Of a stretch of 64,000 nucleotides of DNA, positions 30,999 through 38,575 are shown piece by piece. Source of the DNA: JAPEKQ01 sp964487295 (lineage in GTDB: Bacteria > Joyebacterota > Joyebacteria > Joyebacterales > Joyebacteraceae); NCBI GenBank assembly GCA_964487295.1, contig CAZAQL010000001.1, forward strand, positions 1-64,000, written 5' to 3'. Within the stretch, counting starts at the first letter, position 1. Every line of letters begins with the position of its first letter. The translations under genes and the position numbers were made by a program. The notes under the pieces were generated by a model. The model saw only the letters and a program-made list of their open reading frames with translations. It made no database searches and was not told the origin of the DNA.

Positions 30999-33275
30999 AT
31001 GATGAGCAGTCGGTCATCGATCAGCGTCGCGACAGCCGCCCTCTTCCTGACGCTCGCGCTCCCGCATTCGCTCTGCGCCCGCGGTGTGGGAGTGCCGCTT
31101 CCCGGGCGCGTGTCGGCGGCCGCCTCGGAGGAGGTTCGCAGGCTTCTCGAGCTCGACGCCGCCCGCACGCTCGCACGCGACGGCCGGCTCGCCCGGCAGG
31201 ACCTCGAACGGGTCGACCTCGACGTCTGTGTCGACCCGGGTCGGGGGTGGCTCTCCGGTTCGGCGACGCTCCAGTTCGAGGCGACGACGACCACCCTCGA
31301 GCTCTTCCTGAATGAGTCGCTCACGGTGCTCTCCGTGTCGGGTCCATCCGATCGCCCGCTCGGCTTCGAGCGCGAGGGGCGTCGTATCACCGTTCCCATC
31401 GGTGCGTCCGTGGACGCCCGGACTCGCGAGATCACGATCGTGTACGAGGGGCTGATGCGACCGACGCACGGTGTGGTCGAGACCGGGCGTGGCCTGGCGG
31501 TTCTCCTCGGCGACGACTGCTGGTATCCCTCCTCCCACGCGACGGACAGGGCTCTCGTCCGTGCCGTCGTCAGGCATCCAGGCCGGTACGCCAGCGTGCT
31601 CAGCGGCTCGCTCGCCGGCATGGCGACGCCGCCCGCGACGCGTCCGGGGCCCTGTGCGTTCGGCGACGTCTGGGAGGCGGGGAACGTCTCGCCCTGCGCG
31701 CTCGTCGTCGGCAGGATCGAGAGCCGGTGGGGCGTTCTCGGTGACGTGTTCACCGGGGCCCATCGGGATACGTCCTCCGGAGAAGCTCGGGTGTCGCGCG
31801 GTGGACGGCGGAGCCCGGTCGACCATCAGGTCAAGCAGCCGCTCAGGTTTCTCGAGTCGTGTTTCGGTCCCTATCCCATGGACTGGCTGCACGTGGTGGT
31901 TGTGCCTCACGGCCAGCTTGGTCGAGAGGCCGTATCAGGCCCCGGTCTCATCGTCGTGGAGGCCGATGAGGACGACCCGGCTTGCGCGGCCGATCCGGAT
32001 CCGGACGCGTACTTCATGGAGCTGGCGCGGATGTGGTGGGACGACGCCTACGACGCCGGTCGCGTCGTCGCGGACGGACTGGCCGCCCACATGGAGCTCG
32101 AGTGGCTCGCGAGCGTGCGAGGCGAGGAGATCGCGTCCGAGCGCAAGGACCACCGAAGGCAGCAGTACATGCGCGCGCTGACCGACTCAGGAGGAGCAGC
32201 GCCACTCTCCCTCTGCCTCGGTCCGGACGCGTCGCAGGACGAGAGGATCTCCCTCGGACGGGGCGGCGCGCTCATGGACATCTGCTCCGCCGTGCTGGGC
32301 CGTGACGACTTCTGCCGCGCCGTGCGTCGGGTGGGCGAGGATGCCGGGAGCGGTGACGCGGGTCTCGGCGCGTTCGCGCGTGAGATCGAGGACGCCCTCG
32401 GAGACACCGTCGACTGGCTGCTTTACGAATGGGTGGCGCGGGGCGACCTTCCGGTCTACGCTCTCGAGTACGAGACGCGCCCGGCTCGAGGCGGAGGATA
32501 CGTCATCACAGGGACGATCCGACAGCCCACGGAGCCGTTCAGAACGCCGGTGCCGTTGACGATCGACCTCGGTGGGTGGATCTACGACGAGTGGATCGCC
32601 ATCGAGTCCGCCGACCAGCAGTTCCGGCTGGAGGCGGAGCTCGAGCCGCAAGCGGTCACGGTCGACGCCGGGAACGTGCTGCTCCGCATCGATGGCGAGG
32701 ACCGGGCGCGCGTACATCACGAACTCGGACGTCGCGCGGCCGACGCCAGTCGCTGGACCGAGGCGGTCGACCAGTTCGGCGCGGCGGTCGCGCTCGACCC
32801 GGACCGGTCGGTCTACCGTTCGCGCTACGGCCTCGCCCTCGTGCGCGTCGGGCGCCCCGGCGACGGGCTCCGCGAGCTGCTTCACGCGATCGAGCTCAGT
32901 CCCTCGAACAGCGACCTTCTGTTCACGACGGGGACGCTCTCGGCCAGGATGGGAGACCACGAGACGGCCGCGGAGGTCCTCGGGCGGTACGTCCGGATGC
33001 GGCCCGCCGACCCTCGCGGCCACGTAGAGCTCGCCATGTCGCTCATCGAGCTGGGAGACCTCGAGCAGGCCATGGCGAACCTCGACCGGTGTCCGGTCGG
33101 CTCCGACACTACGACCACCGGCCAGTGGCTCGAGCGGTACCACATAGCGGTCGGGCGCTACAGCGAGGCGCGGGGCGAGACCGAGCTCGCGGTCGCGGCG
33201 TACGAGGCGGCGCTCGACGTCAACCCCGTCTCCGACGAGGCGCGCAGGAGGCTGGCCGCCGTTCGTCAGCCGTGA
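30999..33275 (+). CDS. M1-peptidase-like pseudoenzyme with TPR tail, secreted
   Basis: 758 aa with a signal peptide. The first 500 residues follow the M1 aminopeptidase plan: an N-terminal beta domain, then a helical domain with MELARMWWDD at 340-349. Active relatives have HE-x-x-H at this spot (HELAHQWWG type). Here both His are replaced (Met340, Arg344), and the second zinc-site Glu motif reads DGLAAHMELEW, so zinc and catalysis should be lost. From about 570 three or four tetratricopeptide repeats follow (EAVDQFGAAVALDPDRSVYRS). It may be a binding or scaffold protein derived from a peptidase. Confidence 0.75.
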   Translation: MMSSRSSISVATAALFLTLALPHSLCARGVGVPLPGRVSAAASEEVRRLLELDAARTLARDGRLARQDLERVDLDVCVDPGRGWLSGSATLQFEATTTTLELFLNESLTVLSVSGPSDRPLGFEREGRRITVPIGASVDARTREITIVYEGLMRPTHGVVETGRGLAVLLGDDCWYPSSHATDRALVRAVVRHPGRYASVLSGSLAGMATPPATRPGPCAFGDVWEAGNVSPCALVVGRIESRWGVLGDVFTGAHRDTSSGEARVSRGGRRSPVDHQVKQPLRFLESCFGPYPMDWLHVVVVPHGQLGREAVSGPGLIVVEADEDDPACAADPDPDAYFMELARMWWDDAYDAGRVVADGLAAHMELEWLASVRGEEIASERKDHRRQQYMRALTDSGGAAPLSLCLGPDASQDERISLGRGGALMDICSAVLGRDDFCRAVRRVGEDAGSGDAGLGAFAREIEDALGDTVDWLLYEWVARGDLPVYALEYETRPARGGGYVITGTIRQPTEPFRTPVPLTIDLGGWIYDEWIAIESADQQFRLEAELEPQAVTVDAGNVLLRIDGEDRARVHHELGRRAADASRWTEAVDQFGAAVALDPDRSVYRSRYGLALVRVGRPGDGLRELLHAIELSPSNSDLLFTTGTLSARMGDHETAAEVLGRYVRMRPADPRGHVELAMSLIELGDLEQAMANLDRCPVGSDTTTTGQWLERYHIAVGRYSEARGETELAVAAYEAALDVNPVSDEARRRLAAVRQP

Positions 33276-33292
33276 TGCGGCCGGGGCCCGCG

Positions 33293-33322
33293 TTGATGCG
33301 CGCGACGGCCGCATGGTAGGAT
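33293..33322 (+). promoter_or_regulatory. Promoter of trpS
   Basis: TTGATG (33293-33298), 18 bp, TAGGAT (33317-33322). Start near 33329, about 50 nt before the trpS ATG. Confidence 0.5.
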
Positions 33323-33379
33323 GGAGCGACGGCGCTCAGGCGTCAGAGGAACGACACGGTTCCACACCCGGGAGACACC

Positions 33380-34369
33380 ATGCGGAAGCACTTCTTCAGC
33401 GGCATTCAGCCGAGCGGACGGCTGCACATCGGGAACTACATCGGCGCCATCAAGCAGTGGATCGGGCTCCAGGACCAGTACGCGCCGATCTTCGGGATCG
33501 TCGACTACCACGCGGTCACCGTTCCCTACGAGGCCTCCGAGATGCCCACGCGCGTGCTGGACGCGGCGGCGGCATACCTCGCCGCCGGGGTCGACCCGGA
33601 GAAGAGCATTCTCATGGTCCAGTCGCACGTGCCCGAGCACACGGAACTCGCGTGGGTCCTCAACTGCCTGACCCCCATGGGAAGGCTCTCGCGCATCCCG
33701 ACGTTCAAGGACAAGGTCCGTCAGAGTCCGGGCCAGGTCAGCATGGGGCTGTTCGACTACCCGGTTCTCATGGCCGCTGATATCCTCCTCTATAAGTCGG
33801 AGATCGTGCCCGTCGGCGAGGACCAGGTGCCGCATCTCGAGTTCACGCGCGAGGTCGCGAGGAAGTTCAACGCGACGTTCGGCGAGACGTTCCCGGAGCC
33901 CTCCGAGGTTCTGGGGAAGGGTGCCCGCCTCCTCGGGTTGGACGGTGAGTTCAAGATGAGCAAGAGCCTGGACAACTGCATCTATCTCGACGATTCGGAC
34001 GAGGAGATCGAGAAGAAGATCGCGACGGCGAAGACCGACCCGGCGCGGAAGCGGCGCGACGACCCCGGGAACCCGGACGTCTGCAATATCTTCAACTACC
34101 ACAAGGTCTTCTCCACGCCGGAGGAGCAGGCCCACTGCTCCGAGGGCTGCCGCACGGCCGGCATCGGATGCGTCGAGTGTAAGCGCATCCTCGTCGGGCA
34201 CATGAAGGAGATGATCGGACCGCTCCGCGAGAGGCGCGAGGAGCTCCTGGCGGAGCCGGACGACATCATGGATGTGCTGGCCGACGGCGCCGACCGCGCC
34301 CGCTCGATCGCGCGGGAGACGATGCGCGAGGTCCGCGAGCGGATGGGACTCGCCGTTCGGGGAGGATAG
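33380..34369 (+). CDS. trpS: Tryptophanyl-tRNA synthetase with Fe-S cluster motif
   Basis: 329 aa. Class I synthetase signatures are LHIGN (HIGH) and FKMSKS (KMSKS). It charges tRNA-Trp. Cysteines 235, 257, 264 and 267 (C-x21-C-x6-C-x2-C, plus Cys253) lie in the anticodon-binding region and match, within one residue of spacing, the [4Fe-4S] motif described in Thermotoga maritima TrpRS. GGGAGA precedes the ATG. The downstream gene begins 1 bp after the stop. Confidence 0.95.
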   Translation: MRKHFFSGIQPSGRLHIGNYIGAIKQWIGLQDQYAPIFGIVDYHAVTVPYEASEMPTRVLDAAAAYLAAGVDPEKSILMVQSHVPEHTELAWVLNCLTPMGRLSRIPTFKDKVRQSPGQVSMGLFDYPVLMAADILLYKSEIVPVGEDQVPHLEFTREVARKFNATFGETFPEPSEVLGKGARLLGLDGEFKMSKSLDNCIYLDDSDEEIEKKIATAKTDPARKRRDDPGNPDVCNIFNYHKVFSTPEEQAHCSEGCRTAGIGCVECKRILVGHMKEMIGPLRERREELLAEPDDIMDVLADGADRARSIARETMREVRERMGLAVRGG

Positions 34370-34370
34370 C

Positions 34371-34988
34371 ATGGCAGAGGAACGCGACGAGCGATGGGTC
34401 TACGTGGCGCTCGCCGCCATCGCCGTGGGATACCTCGTCCACGCGAACTGGGAGACGATCGTCGACCGGGTGAGCCTCAGGGGCATCGGCAGGTTCACGT
34501 CGTCCATCGGGTACCTCGTCGCCCCCCTCGGGGCCGCCGCCCTCGCGCTCTATCGCAGAAAGAAGGCGGAGGGAACGAAGCGCGAGTGGGAGCAGCAGGC
34601 CTTCGCCGAGGGGATCGTTCGCGAGGAGCAGGGCGTCAGTGGCCGAAAGGTCGACACCAAGGGTCGCGGGACCTTCCGCGCGGACCTGCGGCTGACGCGC
34701 ATGGCCCTCTACGTGTTCGACAGGAGCGGCCGTGTGGAGCCCATGCGGCTGCTGGTCCACATGGAGGCGGTGACGGATCTCGGGCTCTACGACGTGGAGT
34801 ACGAGCCGGGACGGGCCGGCGGCTCCTTCACCGTCCGCGTCGTCGGGAAGTCGAAGTTCGGGCTCCGTTTCGAGAGCGCGCAGGCGCTGGGATGGTGGAC
34901 GGACATCCGGAAGGTGCTGGGTCTCCCGGCGGACCGCCACAGGGCGCCATCCGCCGAGGGCGGGGATGCCGCCACGCCGTCCGATTGA
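34371..34988 (+). CDS. Membrane-anchored protein of unknown function
   Basis: 205 aa, family not recognised. A short N-terminus with two hydrophobic stretches (WVYVALAAIAVGYLVH and IGYLVAPLGAAALALY) precedes a soluble C-terminal domain of about 140 residues (FRADLRLTRMALYVFDRSG, MEAVTDLGLYDVEYEP, FGLRFESAQALGWW). The domain reads like a PH- or GRAM-type beta fold; that is only an impression. It follows trpS by 1 bp, with GGAGG inside the trpS end. Confidence 0.7.
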   Translation: MAEERDERWVYVALAAIAVGYLVHANWETIVDRVSLRGIGRFTSSIGYLVAPLGAAALALYRRKKAEGTKREWEQQAFAEGIVREEQGVSGRKVDTKGRGTFRADLRLTRMALYVFDRSGRVEPMRLLVHMEAVTDLGLYDVEYEPGRAGGSFTVRVVGKSKFGLRFESAQALGWWTDIRKVLGLPADRHRAPSAEGGDAATPSD

Positions 34989-35068
34989 GACGGACACGAT
35001 GATCACAAGCGAGATGCTCCGGCCGTCGCTCCACCATGTGGCGGCCGATTCTGCCTGAGGGGGTGACG

Positions 35069-36424
35069 ATGCACAGCTACATCTTCCGCGAGTACGACAT
35101 CCGGGGCGTGGTGGAGCGCGACCTGACCGAGGACGTGGTCAGAAACATAGGGCGCGGGTTCGGGACGTACGTCATCCGCCACGGCGGGTCGACCGTCTCG
35201 CTCGGCGGCGACGTGCGGCTCTCGACGCCGCGTTTCCGCGAGCTCATCACCGAGGGACTCACGTCGGTCGGAGCGAACGTCGTCGACGTCGGGACCGTCC
35301 CGACGCCCGCGCTCTATTTCACGCTCTTCGAGCTGCCGGTGGACGCGTCGCTCATGATCACGGGGAGCCACAATCCGCCCGACATGAACGGTTTCAAGCT
35401 CAATCTCGGGCCGGCCAGCGTCTACGGCGAGGAGATCCAGAGGATCCGCGAGATCATCGAAGCGGGAGATTACGAGGACGGGAGCGGGACGACGACGACA
35501 GCGGACATCCTGGAGCCGTACAAGAGGGCGATCCGCGAGCGCATCCATCTCGAGCGTCCGCTCAAGGTTGTCGTCGACTGCGGCAACGGTTGCGGGTCGC
35601 TCGTTGCGGAGGATCTATTGTCGAGCATCGGGTGTGAGCTCGTTTCTCTCTACTGCGAGCCGGACGGAACGTTCCCGAACCATCACCCCGATCCGACGGT
35701 GATGGAGTACATCACCGACCTCATCGCGGCGGTGAAGGAGCACGGCGCCGATATCGGCATCGGCTACGACGGTGACGCCGACCGTGTGGGCGTGGTGGAC
35801 GAGAAGGGCGAGGTCGTCTACGCGGACAAGATGCTCGCGCTCCTCGCGCGAGAGGTTCTCGCGAAGGGTCCGGCGAAGATCGTCTTCGACGTCAAGTGTT
35901 CTCAGGCGCTCGTCGAGGATATCGAAGCCCACGGCGGCACGCCCATCATGTGGAAGACGGGACACTCGCTCCTCAAGGAGAAGATCCGCGAGACCGGCGC
36001 GCCGATCGGGGGCGAGATGAGCGGCCACATGGTGCTCGCGGACGATTTCCACGTCGTGGATGACGCCGTCTACGCGTCGTGCAGGATCCTCCAAATGCTG
36101 TCGCGGACGGACAAGCCGCTCTCGGCGATGGTCTCGACCATCCCGCACTATCACGCGACGCCCGAGATCCGCGGGGAGACCACGGATGATGCGACGAAGT
36201 TCGCGATGGTCGAGAAGGCCGTCGAGTACTTCAAGGCGAACTACGACGTCATCGATGTCGACGGCGTGAGGATCCTTTTCGGCGACGGCTGGGGCCTCGT
36301 CCGAGCCTCCAACACACAGCCCGTCATCGTCATGCGCTTCGAGGCGAAGACCCGCGAACGGCTGGAGGAGATACAGGCCCTCGTGACCGATAAGTTGAGG
36401 GAATACGGGGAGATACGGCTGTAG
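35069..36424 (+). CDS. Phosphomannomutase/phosphoglucomutase
   Basis: 451 aa, four-domain alpha-D-phosphohexomutase. Phospho-Ser100 in MITGSHNPP, metal loop GYDGDADRVG, sugar loop GGEMSGHM and phosphate loop RASNTQP are intact. It interconverts hexose-6-phosphate and hexose-1-phosphate for nucleotide-sugar and polysaccharide synthesis. The ManB/AlgC-like type usually acts on both mannose and glucose phosphates. ATG follows GAGGGGG; the upstream in-frame start is less likely. Confidence 0.94.
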   Translation: MHSYIFREYDIRGVVERDLTEDVVRNIGRGFGTYVIRHGGSTVSLGGDVRLSTPRFRELITEGLTSVGANVVDVGTVPTPALYFTLFELPVDASLMITGSHNPPDMNGFKLNLGPASVYGEEIQRIREIIEAGDYEDGSGTTTTADILEPYKRAIRERIHLERPLKVVVDCGNGCGSLVAEDLLSSIGCELVSLYCEPDGTFPNHHPDPTVMEYITDLIAAVKEHGADIGIGYDGDADRVGVVDEKGEVVYADKMLALLAREVLAKGPAKIVFDVKCSQALVEDIEAHGGTPIMWKTGHSLLKEKIRETGAPIGGEMSGHMVLADDFHVVDDAVYASCRILQMLSRTDKPLSAMVSTIPHYHATPEIRGETTDDATKFAMVEKAVEYFKANYDVIDVDGVRILFGDGWGLVRASNTQPVIVMRFEAKTRERLEEIQALVTDKLREYGEIRL

Positions 36425-36480
36425 AGAGCAGCGTGTGAATACCCCATCGCACGCCCCGTCTAAGGATGCTGCGAGAGACC

Positions 36481-37113
36481 ATGCCTGAGCGCGATCCCAG
36501 GGAGATCGACCTCGAGAAGGTCCGTGCCAGTCAGGCCGGGGACCACGAGGCATTCGATTTCCTCATCGACAAGTACAAGGATGTCGTCTACGCGGTCGCG
36601 TACCGGTTCGCGCACGACCAGGATCTTGCGATGGACCTGGCGCAGGACACGTTCATCCGCGCGTACAAGGGCATCAAGAGCTTCAAGGGAAGATCCAGTT
36701 TCTCGACGTGGCTCTACCGGATCGCGATGAACACGTGTATCGACTACACGAGGAAGCACTCGCGTTCCGTCGCGTCTCAGGCAGTGCCGGAGGAGGTCGC
36801 GGAGTACGCCGACAGCGAGCCGATCGGCAGGAAGCCCGACAGGGGGCCGGCGAGACGGGTCCTCACGAGGGAGCTCGGCGAGCAGATCCAGCGGGCGGTC
36901 GACGCGCTGCCCGAGTACCACCGGTCGGTGTTCGTGCTCTACGAGATCGAGGGGATGTCATACAAGGAGATCGCGGACGTCGTCGGTTGCTCGATCGGCA
37001 CGGTGATGTCGCGACTTCACTACGCAAGGAAGAAGCTGCGCGTGATGCTCGAACCCTATGTGGATGGCGGTATCGACGTCGGCGCGGCGGACGGGGAGAG
37101 CGGGAAGAACTGA
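36481..37113 (+). CDS. ECF-type RNA polymerase sigma factor
   Basis: About 210 aa; an alternative ATG lies five codons upstream. Region 2 (AFDFLIDKYKDVVYAVAYRF, DLAMDLAQDTFIRAY, FSTWLYRIAMNTCID) and region 4 (LPEYHRSVFVLYEIEGMSYKEIA, GTVMSRLHYARKKLR) are complete. A cognate anti-sigma factor starts 5 bp after the stop, the standard ECF pair. The operon probably continues with the secreted protein at 37738. Confidence 0.93.
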   Translation: MPERDPREIDLEKVRASQAGDHEAFDFLIDKYKDVVYAVAYRFAHDQDLAMDLAQDTFIRAYKGIKSFKGRSSFSTWLYRIAMNTCIDYTRKHSRSVASQAVPEEVAEYADSEPIGRKPDRGPARRVLTRELGEQIQRAVDALPEYHRSVFVLYEIEGMSYKEIADVVGCSIGTVMSRLHYARKKLRVMLEPYVDGGIDVGAADGESGKN

Positions 37114-37118
37114 CAGCT

Positions 37119-37667
37119 ATGAGCAAGCCCTGCAGACTGGAGAAGCACCTGACGGCCTACGCGGACGGCGAGCTCTCGCCGCGCCGGCGGAGACAGGTCG
37201 AGCGTCATCTCGAGTCGTGCGCCGCGTGTTCGCGCGAACTTGACTCGATCCTCGCCTTTGATAGAATCCTCACTGAGGCTCCGTCCGTTCCCGACGTCAC
37301 GCCGGAGAAGTGGGAACGGTTCGGAAGGCTCCTTTCGCAGGAGATGGACCGGATCGACAGGGCGGCGGCCCGGACCCCGCGGGTGCGTGAGGCCCGTCCG
37401 GTCTTCGCGGACCTCAGGCGCCGCGCGATCGCCTTCGCGGGAGTCGCCGTGGCCGCTGCGATCGCGGTCTTCGCGTTCTGGCCGACGGCCGTCGCGCCGA
37501 TAGGCCTCTCCGCGAACAACGCGTGCAGCGTCGAGAGCCTCGAGACCTACGGAAGCGGCTATACCCCCATGGCATTCACCTCGAACGACCCTGAGATGAC
37601 CGTCATCTGGGTGTTCTCCGAGGACGCTGAGGCGGGGGGAAGGGGCGAGACGCCGGGATCGATCTAG
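37119..37667 (+). CDS. Membrane anti-sigma factor (zf-HC2)
   Basis: 182 aa. The N-terminal zinc finger reads HLTAYADGELS...HLESCAAC (H-x3-C-x2-C). A single membrane segment lies near residues 105-130 (AIAFAGVAVAAAIAVFAFW), with a short periplasmic C-terminus. This is the layout of anti-sigma factors that hold an ECF sigma at the inner membrane until a signal or proteolysis frees it. The site-2 protease at 54790 belongs to the class that can perform such cleavage, but no link is shown. ATG is 5 bp after the sigma stop. Confidence 0.9.
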   Translation: MSKPCRLEKHLTAYADGELSPRRRRQVERHLESCAACSRELDSILAFDRILTEAPSVPDVTPEKWERFGRLLSQEMDRIDRAAARTPRVREARPVFADLRRRAIAFAGVAVAAAIAVFAFWPTAVAPIGLSANNACSVESLETYGSGYTPMAFTSNDPEMTVIWVFSEDAEAGGRGETPGSI

Positions 37668-37737
37668 GCGAGGGGTTCCGCTCCGGGTGTGGTATCATCG
37701 AGAGTGGAATGGGTTTCGTGACGCGGGTCGGAGACGT

Positions 37738-38259
37738 ATGAGACGAACTGTCATCACGTGCGTTGTCGTGCTTGCCGTGGCGCTTCTGTTCGCGCCGGGC
37801 CGCGCGGCCGCGGAAGAGGTGACGATCCAGGTGACCTCGATCGCGGCCGCGTCCCTTTCCGGGGCGCAGCTCGGCGACGCTGAGGCCCGGATCGACGAGG
37901 AACTCTCCGCCTACGCGCAGAAGCTCCAGGCGCTCTTCGCCTACAACAGCTACACATTCCTCGGTGACGTCAGGACGCGGATGGACTTCGGTTCGGCAGA
38001 GCGCCTCCAGTTGCCGGAGCACTTCGCCATGGAGGTCGAGCCGACGCGGTTCGACCGCGAAGGCGCAGGGCGGATCGAGATGATGGTGACCCTGCTCCGC
38101 GACGTCAGGACGGAGGGCGCGAGTGGCCAGCGCGGTCACCCCCGGGACGAGATCGTCCTGCGAACGCGGATCCGCCTGGAGAACGGCGGGACCGTGCTGC
38201 TCGGAGGTCCTCCGATCGGCGGAGGCGTGCTGATCCTGGCGCTCTCCGCGAGACGGTAG
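37738..38259 (+). CDS. Secreted protein of unknown function in the sigma operon
   Basis: 173 aa with a clear signal peptide (VITCVVVLAVALLFAPGRAAA). The mature part (SIAAASLSGAQLGDAEARIDEELSAY is its helical start) has conserved-looking beta segments and ends in RIRLENGGTVLLGGPPIGGGVLILALSARR-type beta strands. The family is not recognised. It is co-directional with, and 70 bp after, the sigma/anti-sigma pair, so it may be a target or sensor of that system. TATCAT at 37693-37698 could be a -10. Confidence 0.7.
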   Translation: MRRTVITCVVVLAVALLFAPGRAAAEEVTIQVTSIAAASLSGAQLGDAEARIDEELSAYAQKLQALFAYNSYTFLGDVRTRMDFGSAERLQLPEHFAMEVEPTRFDREGAGRIEMMVTLLRDVRTEGASGQRGHPRDEIVLRTRIRLENGGTVLLGGPPIGGGVLILALSARR

Positions 38260-38309
38260 TTCCCGACCCGCGATGATGCGAGAACCCGGAGGCTCTCCGG
38301 TGCAGTTGT

Positions 38310-38339
38310 GAGGAGGCTGTCGCGCGCGGCAGCCTCCTC
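38310..38339 (+). terminator. Hairpin after the sigma operon
   Basis: A perfect 10 bp stem GAGGAGGCTG/CAGCCTCCTC around a 10 nt GC-rich loop, followed by GCTTA. It lies 50 bp past the last gene of the operon. Confidence 0.65.
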
Positions 38340-38467
38340 GCTTATCCGGGCTCCGTCCGGCGGGGTTGCCGGGGAAAGGCGGAGCCGCCGTCGCTTATCC
38401 GGGTTCAGTCCGGCGAGGTTGCCGGGCAGAGGCGGAGCCGCCCCCGCTTATCCGGGCTCAGTTCACC
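38339..38467. repeat. 53 bp tandem repeat, about 2.4 copies
   Basis: Copies begin at 38339, 38392 and 38445 with CGCTTATCCGGG. Each full copy also holds TCCGGCGNGGTTGCCGGG and the small palindrome GGCGGAGCCGCC. The period is not a multiple of three, and the array fills most of the 38260-38575 gap, which otherwise shows only the hairpin at 38310. Confidence 0.85.
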
Positions 38468-38575
38468 CGTTCGTGAATAGCCATTCTTCCCCTCCCGTCA
38501 TATCACTCGCAGACCCGACGGACCGGTCCCTGGATGACGCAGGGAGGCCGTCACGAAAGGGGAGGTGAGATCCCT

